Part shown: positions 41,316-52,831 of the stretch, in pieces
Position numbering within the stretch: the first letter of the stretch is position 1
Layout of the letters: each line of letters starts with the position of its first letter
Source of the DNA: Clarireedia homoeocarpa
Taxonomy: Eukaryota > Ascomycota > Leotiomycetes > Helotiales > Rutstroemiaceae
NCBI GenBank assembly: GCA_001465935.1
Contig: LNKV01000058.1
Location: forward strand, 62,001-126,000
Direction of reading: 5' to 3'
DNA: 64,000 nt
The notes under the pieces: generated by a model
The model's database searches: none
Told to the model about the DNA's origin: nothing
Seen by the model: the letters and a program-made list of their open reading frames with translations, nothing else
Made by a program: the position numbers and the translations under genes

Positions 41316-43193
41316 TCATCGAGGCCCACCCTTCAAAAAGGACCGTAGAGCTGCAAAATCATGCCCAGGAGAAGCGTTTGCAAATGGTTGGGCTAACATG
41401 TCCCTCGCCGATCTTACAGCTTGAGATTCAGGAAGATGCCACATCTGAGGAGCGGAATCCCTCGGAGACTTTCGCGCCAGTCGTTTTGCTTCTTCGGCCA
41501 GCTTTTGTGGTGTACCCTTTCGATTTTCGAGCTTGTCTTTCAGGTACTTAGCGTCGGTTTTCGACCATACATACTGTTGGTCATTCAACCCAGTCAAAAT
41601 TTTCCAAGTGGTCATGATATCAAAATCTTCATCTTTGGGTTGCCTCAACAACCCTTTGACGACATTTGAGGGCGACCATTGGGAGATATTCAACTGCTGT
41701 TTTTCGTAATGTTCTGCAATATGATCAAGTCTCTCTGTCATTGTGTCAGTCCCAGTTTCCTCAGCTACCTCCTCCCACTTTCTACATCATAACAGGGGAA
41801 CATGCCGAACAACTCGACGATCTCATGAACTAGAAATCTTTGGAAGGCGATGACGATGACTATGGACAAGCAAATGACACTGACCATTCCAATTGATGAG
41901 GCAGGCACCACAAAATCCGCAACCCCATGCCCGCTTCGGCGGAGCGTCCTGGTACCAGTTCTCCCATCCTGTGCATCCTTCCGCCAAGCCGTGATGTTTT
42001 TGCAGATGTTCCTTGAGTTTGTCTTTTCTCTTGTGGCTTCTTTTTTCTAGTGACTTGTTCACACATAAGTGTAATTTATGTTGTGCTTTAAGATGCTGAT
42101 TCATGGACTCACGGTCTCGGTAGCCATTATGGCAAAGAATGCAAAACCAAGTATTTTGTATTCGAACCGCTGCATCTAGGAGCATGCAATACCATAACCT
42201 TTGCGGCTCACACTGTGACCCTTCATGTCTTTTCCAATCTCCTTTGGAGCTGAAGGACGTCGGGCAAGCAGTGCAACAGTACTTCCTTTCCTTTTCTGGT
42301 AGTTTCGGCAAATTCTTCATGCAAACATTCACGCTTGGTTTGGACTTGGTATTTGCCGATTGGGGAGGTGTTCTGTCAATACTACCATGACGACGAGGAA
42401 TAGCGTTAGCAGATTGTTGCCCCACGCCATCTGGCACAGATCGCTGGTGCGTAGCGACTTTGGAGGGTTCATCCGTTTCGTATGGTGATTTGTAGACCTG
42501 TGAAATACCAAGAATGTTGCGATCTGAAAGAGAGGCTGGTTCCTCTAAAAGGCCATTGGGGTGTTCGTCGACAGAAATCAACATCGAGCTCGTGTCCCAA
42601 GTGTACGAGGATCCATACGACATGCCGGATGATCTGCTCGATTCACTCATACTTCCATAATTAGATGGCGTTAGAATCGATGAGCTGTTGTCTGTGAAGC
42701 ACGAACTAGCCACACTCTGACGCGACGAGTGTTTGTTCCATATCTCTCCCGAATCGGACTCTTGAGAGATTTCCAACATGCCAGGAAAGTCCTCGCATCG
42801 TTCGTCTATAGGAGACCACCTTGGTGCATCGGACATGGTAAAATCGAAATCTAGGATATCATCTCCGAATGAACCCAAACGAAGTGTGGACGGGTGATAT
42901 GTCGGAAGGTCAAGTAGAAGGTTACTTGAATGATACAAGCCAACAGCCATAGATGAATCGACTTTCGCGACGTCCATCTCAATGTCCATGTCTAAAGGTG
43001 CATTAGTCACATGCGCCGTGCATAGGCTAGGGGTAAACTCACGACCATGTGTACTACACCACTGGCTGATGACTTCCTCCGAGAGGCCTAACTCGCCCGC
43101 GAGGAAAGCCAGGCCGCCTTGCTGAGGCCGCCCCGGATTATGGAACACCCAATTTCGGAGGGTAGATTCCTGTTCCTTAGTTATTGGTTGCAT
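41316..43193 (-). CDS. C2H2 zinc-finger protein with homeodomain-like N-terminus
   Basis: Starts at ATG 43193 (MQPITKEQESTLRNWVFHNP). Residues 1-50 look like a helix-turn-helix/homeobox-like segment (FLAGELGLSEEVISQWCSTHG). A short intron near 42985-43040 is in frame (GTGAGT donor, TGACTAAT branch, TTTAG). A long Ser-rich linker follows, then zinc fingers: YCCTACPTSFSSKGDWKRHE, WFCILCHNGYRDRESMNQHL, and a RKDKLKEHLQKHHG finger. A 150-nt intron at 41735-41884 joins CGFCGACLINW to NERLDHIAEHY, completing a last finger. Exon 2 (41316-41734) supplies the C-terminus. Total about 558 aa. Probably a nuclear DNA-binding regulator; targets unknown. Confidence 0.82.
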
Positions 43194-44324
43194 ATTGGCA
43201 ACAAACTAACGACTTATACACAGATATATCTAGAAGACGAGCGAGGGACATGAGCAATCGAGGGCTACCTCGGACGCATAAAAAACAACAACGCGCACAG
43301 AAAGACTTTGTAATAAGACTTCATTTTTAGGTTCGCGATCCATTATGCCAGCTTAAGTATGAGTTCCTATGCAGCCATATTTAAGCGATGCGGCGGCTTC
43401 AAGGGCAAAAGGAGAGAGGGCATGAGGCACACAGTTTCGAAACCATTCGCCCTACCTAGGAATGCAAGAATAAGCAATATATGTGGGGCTAAACATAGTC
43501 GGTACATCTACTGCATGTATTAGCGAATGTGGCTTGTCATGAAACACGACTTGTGAAACTCGGTGGGCGAAATTCTTTTGATGCAATATTTTGTCCAATT
43601 GCGATGACAAGCCAGCATGAAATGATCCAATCAGGGTTCGTCTGGTGTTTTAAGTCACGTTTATTCTGAACATGTCGTCTGATGATACCTGAAGTACAAG
43701 ATAGCGGTGGGCTCTAAATGGGCGATCGATGAGGCTCCAAGGAGGGATGGAAACTCGGACACGACCACATTTGGCTCGAAAGGATGAATGGCTTGGGCGA
43801 AACTCATCCTCGATCGGTTTCCTAAGAGGTTTCGAGCACCAGGTTTCGAGCACCAGGTTTCGAGCACCTCGTTTCCACAATGTGTGTTACTGAGCCTGCC
43901 TCCCTTGGCAGCCTCGCCATGCTCCAACCCACGACTAGCTAAATACAGCTTGCATGCCAGCAACGCACAAAGAACCTTGCTGCTACAGACTAGCTTCACC
44001 TACTGAGAGTGGCAAAAGCACCTCGTCCTAGCCTTGCACTTTACTTACCATGCGGTCCAAACTTCATATTACGCCACCGATTATGTCATACTAGCCAGCG
44101 GAGGACGGACCTACCATAAAGGATTCTGTACAATGGCGATCATGGCTGCTAACACTCCAGTATCATCAGATGTCGCATTTGGTGGCATCACTCGCTATGG
44201 GATGCATAAGAACACCAATGGAAGAGGTAGCCAGTATTCTCCGCAAAAGATAGTCGGTTCAGTTCCTACACCAGGTTGTCGCTCCAAAATCGCACGAGAT
44301 TACAGTATTATCATCGCCTTGCAC
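43194..44324. other. intergenic, no gene supported
   Basis: No family-supported frame; overlapping frames at 43650-44006 on both strands arise around a 3 x 14-bp tandem repeat. The first part is the likely promoter of the C2H2 gene. Confidence 0.5.
43827..43868. repeat. three perfect 14-bp tandem repeats
   Basis: The unit AGGTTTCGAGCACC occurs three times head to tail without mismatch. Confidence 0.92.
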
Positions 44325-45398
44325 CTATGCCTCACCTAACTTGGCCTCCAGCTTCACCAACTGTTCAACTTGGTCATGGATCATAATCTCAAGGCTTCTG
44401 AAGCTCATTCCCGAGTGTTTCTCGACTTCCTCGTTACTAATATCGTACACATCGGGGTATTGGTCCGCTGGCTTAGGTTCAGGAGTCCTCTCTCGCAGCG
44501 CTGGGAAACCATTCCTACTCATCTGATATGTTTGGTCGAAAGTTTAGCCACCAGCGCTAATGGAATATCTTTGGTCCGCAACTTCAGGAGACTCATAAGC
44601 CCGCGTATGTACTTCCCCAGACCGTGCACGCTTTTGAAACCGTAGAAGCCTGTTGCACGGACTGTCTTCGCCGAGCCATTAGTGAGACTATAGATCTCGG
44701 CTGAGGACTTATTGAGGCGAGTGAGGGACGAGATAGTATGTGTTGGAGGCCCGTATACCATCGGTGGGTATATCGTAGTGAGAGTGAATTTGGGTTAGTT
44801 CTTCTCCATGAAATTCCATGCAGCCTTCTCAGTGAAAGCTATAGATGTGCAATATGCAACTATTACTGACGTGTTCTGATTAGATGCCGCTTCGTAGGTC
44901 ATCGGGTTCCACTCTGCCTCGCTGTATGTGTAACCTGGTCGGGGTCCCTTGTCTATGTCGATGACGGCAGCAAATGAGGAGTTTATGACAATTCGCTCCA
45001 CCTTAGGGCCATATTTCTGCGTGGCTTGGAGGAATGAGATTGTACCTCTGATGGCAGGAAGAGGAAGAAGAAGGTCGCGCTCATTGTTCCCAGCCTTCAG
45101 CACTAACGGCGATGCAGCATGAATGACCTTCGGCTGTCAGTATAATTGTTCTAGTGATTGCGGAAGAAAACCTATACCATCAACGCCTTTGAAGGTTTCA
45201 TCGAATGCTCCTTCGTCTACAATATCCTTGATGATAACATAAGATAAGTGATCTTGGTATTGGCTATAATTCTTTCTTCAAGCTTTCGCACTTTTCTGGA
45301 CTGCGAACAGTGGTGCGAACATTATACCCGCGAGATAGGAACGCTTTTAGAATTTCGGCTACCACAAACCCACTTCCACCGCTAATTCGTTCTACCCT
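44325..45398 (-). pseudogene. GRE2/dihydroflavonol-reductase-like gene, decayed
   Basis: Minus-strand pieces line up in order with NAD(P)-dependent extended SDRs. ISGGSGFVVAEILKAFLSRG (about 45340-45386) holds the cofactor Gly motif, followed by a stop and shift. Then come YQDHLSYVIIKDIVDEGAFD, LPAIRGTISFLQATQKYGPK and VERIVINSSFAAVIDIDKG. The active-site block reads YCTSIAFTEKAAWNF: the YxxxK lysine is replaced by Ile. An in-frame TAA at 44795-44797 is followed in frame by PKFTLTTIYPPMVYGPP; another shift and stop precede TFDQTYQMSRNGFPALRERT and the C-terminus to 44325. No start codon is evident at the 5' end. It is not functional. Confidence 0.85.
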
Positions 45399-46674
45399 TC
45401 AGGGAACCAGAGCGTTTATCCGCGAGCACGAGGTGTTTATTGTCCTCTTTGATGTAGCCTTGATGCTCAATGTTATGCTCTTGTTCCACTTCATTCATCC
45501 GGGTCAGATCGCCTCTTTGGAAGCTCATGAAGTTGATGGGGCTGATGCTTCTCGCTCATACTTCGACGGATGGAAGATCTGGAAAGCAAAGAGATTGGCA
45601 ATTATCAACATGGTCGAAGTATAATCAAGGAACCCTGGAGGAGTGCTGGAACATTTGCTCTAATGAAGCATTCGGTAGTGGTATCATGATCAAATATAGC
45701 TTCTGAAATTACTATTCAAGATGTATGGCGTTGATATCGTGAGGGAATCTGATACAGAGACCTTACACGGGGAACGGAGGCTGTATGAGTATGGATTGCT
45801 TTATATGTATTTTCCTTCGAATTAAATGCTTGAGCAGAAAAAAAAAACAGATAAAATCTAAAATACATGTAAAAAGCTTCGGCTCAATCCAACGGTGTTG
45901 ATGGGTGCACTAACACAGTATGATCTCAGAGCCAGGAGAAGCTTCCCTTAGTTTACCACCAAAAATTCAAAGAATCTTGATAGCACATCATTGGAAAATT
46001 CAAAACGTTGAGCGATCGAGCAGTTACCTCGAAGGATCTCAAAGGTTGAAATAAATAGCAGTCGCCAATGTTTTCTGTCCTTAGTATTTCAGCGGTTTTG
46101 CCAGCAATTTGCTGCGTGGGATTATAGGCCCACCTCAAAAATCGCGTTTAAGCTGTATATATTTCTGATCGAAGGATAATCATTATTTACATGCCCCAAT
46201 TCAATATCGAGATGATTTCGAATAACTTATGTACTTCTAAAGTAGAGTTCTCAGAATAGATTTCGAGTTGTTGCTCGAATTGCGGTGCTGTACCCCTTGG
46301 TGCGGGGTAGTTGTCAAAGACAAGCTATATATATACAGTCCGATTATCTAACTATTGAGAACTTATATTTCTCATTGTTCAAGTGAAACCTGAACATTCT
46401 GGGAGTGAAACTTGAATTGATCAGGAAGATATATATACTTTTGCGAAGCCCTATCTTTCTTTCCCCTCTTTCACGTACAGCCTCAAAGTTGTGCACCATT
46501 CGTGGCTCTGGTTGGGTCGCTTGGTCTAACATGCGCGTGCTGTCAGGTGGAGCCACAGCTTACCTCTTCGTTAAGGCGGAGGGAAATTCCTATGCCGTCG
46601 TGACTATAGTTACTGTATTTTATCTTGTTCCTTTTAATCAACCGCATGCAAGTTTCCTGTATATACATTCCCAA
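45399..46674. other. intergenic, no gene supported
   Basis: AT-rich sequence. The frame at 45310-45624 is antisense to the reductase pseudogene's N-terminus and unlikely to be real. The last few hundred bases presumably carry the NLR promoter. Confidence 0.5.
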
Positions 46675-49314
46675 ATGGACTTACCGAAATCGTAAGTTAC
46701 TATCCACAACGATTACGTGGGGTTTTTGCCTAACATTAGATAAATCTAACATGACTCTAGTTCAACTGAGGCCTGGCAAATCGCAATACAAAATCATCTG
46801 GATTCCCTAAATTCAACCCAGAAGGCGGCTTTCAAAGCACCAGCTAGTGCTGCTGACTGTATAGCCATAATCCAGAGGTCTGAACGTCGCCGTGGGCTTA
46901 GCCGCGTGATCCAAGCAATCCAGCCTATCGTCGAGCCTCTCCAGAGATTTGAAAATGTATTGGATGTTATTGTGCAGACGAATGGAGCTATGGGCTCCCC
47001 GATTTGGGGACCGTTGAAGTTCGCTATCCAGGTGGGGGTGTTCATGCTGCGGCTCGGGGTGTGGATATCTTAAGCTGACTTGAAGTAGATAGCTTGCGAC
47101 CATGTTAAAACGCTAGAGAAACTTGCGATTATCCTACAGCGGATTGTGGATTCACTTGCGCGGTATACGAATTATGAAATCCTATTCAAGAACCACCTCG
47201 AAACACAGAGGGCAATAGGGGCACTCTATTGTGATCTTATCGATTTATGTACGCGTGTGGTGCGCTTCCATTCTCGTTCTTCAATATGTAAGCTCCCACC
47301 ACCTTATTATATGTCATAAATTAACATCTCCCTATCAGCGGCTGTATTTGTGTCTTTCGACAAAGAATTCCAACAAGTATCAAGTAACATCTCTCATCAC
47401 GCCACTCAGATTGACTGGGCCGCCAACGCTGCAAACATAGAAGAAGCAAAGAAAGCCAGAGAATTAGAAGAGCAAGCGCGACAGGCAAGTACTCGGGCCG
47501 AAGTTCAGAAATGGCTGTCACCAGCAAATGTCCAAGACGATTTGCAGCGGCACAACGAAGACCTCGTAGCTGGCTCGTGCGGTTGGGCGCTTGAAACTCC
47601 TGAGGCACAAGCATTTCTAAATTCTCAGGCCTCTTCGATTCTGCGCATTGGAGGTGACCCGGGAGCTGGAAAATCGACCCTTACTGCATTTTTCATCGGA
47701 CATATCTTACAAAACCATGCAGATGATGTCCTTTACTTCTTCTGCAAGGGGACAGATGAGACAAAGAACCAGCCTTATCAGGCCCTGAGAACATTGCTTG
47801 CGCAATTATTGGCTCACGATGCTTCCCTCGATCTTTACTTTACAGAGCTATATCAGAAAAGCGGCCAGGAGAAGGCTACATCGTTCGCTGATTTACGAGT
47901 AGCACTGCAATATGCGCTCAAGAACACCACTAGATCGACCCTTTATATAGCGGTGGATGCTCTCGATGAGTGTGAAGAAGCTGCGAAGCTAGCCTCCACT
48001 ATGATTGCCTGTACAAAGACCTCAGAAACCGTTGTCAAGCTTATATTGGCATGTCGGGAAGAGCCTGACTTACTCGATACTTTCAGCTCGCCATTCGAGG
48101 AGATAGTCATATCAGCAAATGACGTCCGTGACCCGATTTGGAACTATGTTCGCGCGAGGGTTGACGCATGCAGCACAATAAGTGGCACACCACTTGGGCA
48201 TGAAGTCTATAATGTGGTAGGATCAGCCGCTGACGGGTTGTGGTTGTATGCGCGACTGATGATGGATGAGATCGAGAGATTACCGAGTGCGGCAGCTATC
48301 AGACGACAGCTCCAGGATATACCAAATGGCCTTGTACAGTTATACGAGCAGATTTTTTCCACGATGGAAAAGCCGTTTACGCCATTACAATTGAATCTCT
48401 GTCGACAGGTGTTCTTATGGATAGAGCTGTCTAGCTTCGTACGCGTGGGAAGGACGGCCTTGACTCGTGGGACCTTGGATCTTATTTTTCAGCATGAAAA
48501 TTATGGCGAAGAAGTCTTTGACTCCATAGAGCTCGCAAGGCAACTATGCTCACCGATCGTGGGTTTTTATGACTCCTTTCGAGGAAAGATTGAGCTAGAT
48601 TTCGTCCATCACAGTGCCGCTCAATATGTCCATCGATGTGCCGAGGACCTGACTCTGCGAACGCCAAGGATATTAAAGCCCCAAAAACTGAAGGAACTTT
48701 ATAGGGGAAATACCGCTGTGTGGTTTTTCGGATCATGCTCAAAAGCTGTATCACTCCTACAATCCATGCGTGAATGGCCACGCACGACGGACACCGGTGA
48801 TTACTTTGAGATGGCATACGCCTTGTGGAACAGTATGTTCCTTCACGACCTACCAGAACTTACCGACCAGGAGGAAATTGCAGAAGCCACCAGACTGTGC
48901 AAAAACCTGACAGAGTTCATAAACTCCGGAAAATGTCTTGTCTGGATTGAGATAGCAATGATAATCAACTATGTTGGACGTTGGGTTCAGGTCCTGTACC
49001 AAAACGTGGAACGAGGTCTTGAGGCTACCGAGTTCTCTATGCTCAGTTCCTTTGAGCCATTTCGAGAGTTTTCGAGGGCTCGTAAAACACTTCTCACGGA
49101 CTATACATACGTGATATACAAGACTAGTTCTGCGGTTGAACATCTAAATGAATCGTTGGTGGGTATGCCTATGCCGGAAGGCTTTCTTGAACGTCCGACA
49201 GCAAGGAAAATGCTCGAGTTGGGAGAGGATTTGATGGTTAGATTCTCCGAGATGAGGAGGGTATCTACACCCAGGAGACTTCCGAGGGTGCGTCCACCAC
49301 GGGAATCGTTTTGA
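46675..49314 (+). CDS. NACHT NLR with DUF7708-like N-domain
   Basis: Four exons, all phase-consistent: 46675-46691 (MDLPKS), 46761-47031, 47089-47287, 47339-49314; about 820 aa. Residues about 25-165 (RVIQAIQPIVEPLQRFENVL, GSPIWGPLKFAIQ, LARYTNYEILF) match the DUF7708 helical domain seen at the N-terminus of fungal NLR-like proteins. NACHT follows, with P-loop ILRIGGDPGAGKSTLTAFFI, Walker B TLYIAVDALDECEE and VKLILACREEPDLL. A helical C-terminal region contains ELDFVHHSAAQYVHR. No ankyrin, TPR or WD40 repeats are visible and the protein ends in a basic Pro/Arg tail. NLRs act in non-self recognition and regulated cell death; the trigger is unknown. Frame intact, unlike the NLR at 9.3 kb. Confidence 0.88.
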
Positions 49315-49938
49315 TAGTTGGAATTGAATCATGGCATGTCACAGGATCAGTCAAAGCGTTCATTTTTGTTGGAGTTGAGATTCGCACCATGTAACACTCT
49401 TTGCGCAATTAGAAGTTGTAATAGTTGAAAAGTGGCCGTCGATTTTCCTCTACGATGTAAGTCGGATCCATCCATCCATCTTTGGCCACGGACATAGGGA
49501 TATATCGCAGTAGGTGAGATTAAGCATAGCTTGCATAGTTTAATCCCACCAACTGTAAGCTCAAGGCGACGCATGATTGGCCTAGGACAGAGAGCGTACG
49601 CATCGTGCGTGTGCAGAGCATCAATACTCAGCCATAATCTCATCCAATGTCCTGTCCCAAACCCCGAATTTCGGGTTTTGGATGACCCAGCCGAGGTGAT
49701 TCGAAGCAAGAACGGCACGCAAAGCTACTGTCATGGGAGATTCATAAGCAGAATTTCTGGTGGGGCAAGCAGAGTGCCCCACTATCGTCATCGACCCACT
49801 CTGCTTGTCTAGAATATCGCCGATGTTCTAGCTGCAGCAACATAAAAATCGGTTTCCCCAATTACATTACTATTTTTGTTGTTTACTGAACAGATTTAAA
49901 TTTGCTTAAGAAAGATTTCTAGGAGATATTCTGCCAGA
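49315..49938. other. intergenic with short palindromes
   Basis: No gene. An imperfect 25-base palindrome lies at 49657-49681 (arms CCAAACCCCGAA and TTCGGGTTTTGG), and an AAGCAGAGTG / CACTCTGCTT inverted pair lies at about 49768-49808. They could be hairpins or eroded element ends. Confidence 0.45.
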
Positions 49939-51061
49939 ATGAGTCAAACAATGCGTGCTGTTGGTAAGTACACTCCCTTCACTATTTCTCTGGTATGCAA
50001 AGTCATGACTTCATGCTTTCTTCAGCCACAAAAACACTTCCAGAATAGTTTAACATGATACTAACTACAACCTCATAGACATCAAGAACGGCACCGGCCA
50101 CGCCGGTGCCCTCTTCATCAATGGATCCACCCCCAAACCCACCGCCTCCAATGGCGAAGCCATCGTCAAAGTCAAAGCATTCGGCCTCAACCGCATGGAT
50201 CTCCTCCAGCGCGAAGGTAGGTATCCAGTCCCACCCCATGCGCCCAAAACCCTTGGTGTCGAGTTCAGTGGGACAATCGAAAGTCTTGGCTCCGGCGTAA
50301 AGGAAGGTCTCAGCGTCGGCGATGAAGTATTCGGTCTCGCATACGGCGGCGCATATGCCGAGTACATTGCCGTCAACACGCATATGTTATTGAAGAAGCC
50401 CAGTCATATGAGCTGGGAAGAGGCCGCTGGGGTACCAGAGACGTGGATTACGGCTACTCAGGCGCTGTTTCTGGTTGGCGAGTTTGCGGAGGGGAAAACG
50501 GTGCTGTGGCATGCGGGTGCGTCAGCGGTTTCGATTGCGGGGGTGCAGTTGGCGAAGAATTCGAAAGCGTCGAAGATTTTTGTGACGGCGGGGTCGCAGG
50601 AGAAGATCGATTTTTGTGTGAAGGAGTTGGGTGCTACTGCTGGGTTTAACTATAGGACGCAGGATTGGGCGAAGGAAATTTTAAACGCTACTGATGGGAA
50701 GGGCGTTGATATTATTATCGATTTCGTGGGAGCAAATTACTTCCAGGGGAACTTGAATGCTGCAGCGAGAGACGCAAGGATTGTGCAATTGGGAGTCATG
50801 AGTGGAACGCGGGTGAAGGATGTTGATATTTCGGCTTTTATCATGAAGAGGGTGAGGTTTGAGGGAAGTACGTTGAGGAGTAGAGACGTGGAGTATCAGC
50901 TGAAACTGAGGGATAAGTTGTGGGAGTACTTGCCGAAGTTCCAAGATGGAACTTTCAAGATCTTTGTGGATACTGTGTTGCCATGGGAGAAGGTTGTAGA
51001 GGCGCATCAACTAATGGAGAAGAATACCTCTAAGGGGAAAATCATCTGTACTATTTCGTAG
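49939..51061 (+). CDS. zinc-independent quinone oxidoreductase (TP53I3/PIG3-like MDR)
   Basis: Exon 1 49939-49963 (MSQTMRAV), intron 49964-50078 (GTAAGT, ACTAAC branch, ATAG), exon 2 50079-51061, 335 aa. Family marks: FGLNRMDLLQREGRYPVPP and LGVEFSGTI near the N-terminus, GDEVFGLAYGGAYAEYI, ATQALFLVGEF, and a nucleotide-binding region VLWHAGASAVSIAGVQLAK with an AGASAVSIA in place of the usual AAASGVG-type loop. The C-terminus has TVLPWEKVVEAHQLMEKN and KGKIICTI. It is an NADPH-dependent medium-chain reductase of the quinone oxidoreductase type without structural zinc cysteines. Cytosolic. Convergent with the dienelactone hydrolase gene; the 327 bases between hold no gene. Confidence 0.92.
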
Positions 51062-51388
51062 TCGGTGGTATTGAGGTATGGAGAGATATTGGACTAGATG
51101 GGACGAGATGAGATAATAGCAAGAGTTGGCGAGAAAAAAAAGTGTACTATATTTACCTGAAATGACACTTCAATTGTTCGACATAATTTTGCATGGGCAA
51201 TCTCTGATTTCACCGCATGGTAGATCACCGTGGCTTCATCACTTAGAATCACACAGTGCCACGCCGATTCTATGCTGAGCTGCCTCATGAATATCTTAAC
51301 TCGTTGCCATCATAATTTATAGCTTTAGCTCAAGTCCTCAATCATCAAGGCACCAAACGCCCCCAAAACTTCAAAAACCATGCCAAGT

Positions 51389-52496
51389 TCAATGCGCTTT
51401 CAACCATGCTACCATCTGCTCATATGCCTCTGCTTGCGCCTGCTTGATATTGAGCGCCTCGTAATCTCCCACCACGGCGAATCCATGAGGAACCCCAGAA
51501 TATGTCTTGAACTCGTGCTCCACATTGTTCTCGCTCATATATTTCTTGCCAATTTCCTGAACCTCGTCGGAGAATAGTTGATCGTCCTCAACACAAACAA
51601 AGGATAAAGGGGCTTTAGTTCCCTCCCAGTCCTCGTTGCCAACTAAAGTCGCATGCGCAATAGCTCCGGCCTTGATATACGGGCCCTTCTTGACTACTCC
51701 TGCTTCTTCATCCTTGACTTGTTGTCCCCAATGAACAGTGTCCGGCTTCTCGCCAGCCAGTAGCAGTGTCATCCTGCCCCCTAGGCAATACCCAGCCGAG
51801 TAGATTCCTCCGCCACTTGCAATTGCATCCGCAAATTCGTCCTTAGCTGCTTCAATGACTTTATGTATAATTGGCATGATCTTCTCTGGCGTCTGCCTTG
51901 CAAGCCACATATCCGCCAGAAAACTCTTCGCTGTCTCCGCAGCACGAAGCTTTAACTTCTCGATTAGGGACGGGTCTTTCTCTTCTGAGTACGTAGCAGA
52001 TCCGGGTAGTGGATCGTTCGAGAACATGTCGGGCATTACTACTAGGAATCCTTCGCTGGCATATTTATCTGCTTGAATTTGATTGTTGTTGGAGTGAAGG
52101 CCTGTGGCTCCGGTGAGAAGTAAGAGGAGTTTTGATGGGGTATGTGGGTAGTCGTTTGGTTTCGAGATGTAGGCGTCGACTCCGCCAAGTTGGGTAATTT
52201 CTCCAGATGGGCCTTGGCCAGATGCTATTAAAGTCAGTAAATGCATGTGATTGGATCAATAGAGAAATAATGAAGGGAAACACTGACGAGTTGGCCTATC
52301 TTTCACGCAGTGTTCCTTGTACAAGTCAGTGATGCTGCTCAGCTATTCATGTCTCATCTCATCCACCTACACCCAAACTCGCACCACTTTGCGCCGGCGT
52401 ATCTCCTGGGAAAAGGCTTGCTTCCACAGGAGAAACAGGCTTAGTATCCTCCATCGCATCACTCTCAGGAGCCTTTGTCGCAAGTTCATCAGCCAT
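51389..52496 (-). CDS. dienelactone hydrolase family protein
   Basis: Exons 52371-52496 (MADELATKAPESDAMEDTKP), 52288-52315 and 51389-52224, about 329 aa; the tiny 28-nt middle exon supplies EHCVKDRPT and is needed to reach PSGQGPSGEITQLGGVDAY. The hydrolase core shows YSAGYCLGGRMTLLLAGEKP with the nucleophile Cys, FVCVEDDQLFS with the Asp, and SGVPHGFAVVGD with the His, the usual Cys-Asp-His triad. The N-terminal 45 residues are an acidic Pro/Ser extension. The family hydrolyses dienelactones or related esters; the physiological substrate in fungi is mostly unknown. Divergent from RFA1. Confidence 0.92.
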
Positions 52497-52831
52497 GTTG
52501 TAGGTTGGTATGAATGGTTCTTTGGTTGAAAAGGATGGTTTGTTGATTCCGTGAACCAGAAAGCAGGATTGAATGGTAAAGCTCGACTGGCTTAGCAGCA
52601 GGGGCAGTTCTAGCGACGGGCACCTGAGGCGGGGTCTTTCATCATCAACCCACAATGGTTAGAATAAAACTCTTAGTGTGATGCACGTTCCTCCAAACGC
52701 GTGAACCAAATCACTTTACACGCATGAAGACGCGACTTCTCACAAATTCTCAAAAGGTCAACGGCTTGGTCAACATTATTGCATTATACACTGCGGAGTA
52801 CCAGATACAGCAGATACAGTCAGTGATAACG
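52497..52831. promoter_or_regulatory. divergent promoter, dienelactone hydrolase / RFA1
   Basis: A 335-base spacer between two divergently transcribed genes. It includes GTTCCTCCAAACGCGTGAACC with an ACGCGT core at about 52695-52702, a match to the fungal MBF (MluI cell-cycle box) site often found before DNA-replication genes. Functional use is inferred. Confidence 0.5.

Noticed and set aside
35664..43868. Short tandem repeats as possible CRISPR-like arrays
   Set aside because: Units are directly adjacent without spacers, and the DNA is fungal; they are simple tandem duplications.
45310..45624. 104-aa plus-strand frame
   Set aside because: Antisense to the recognisable N-terminal part of the reductase pseudogene.
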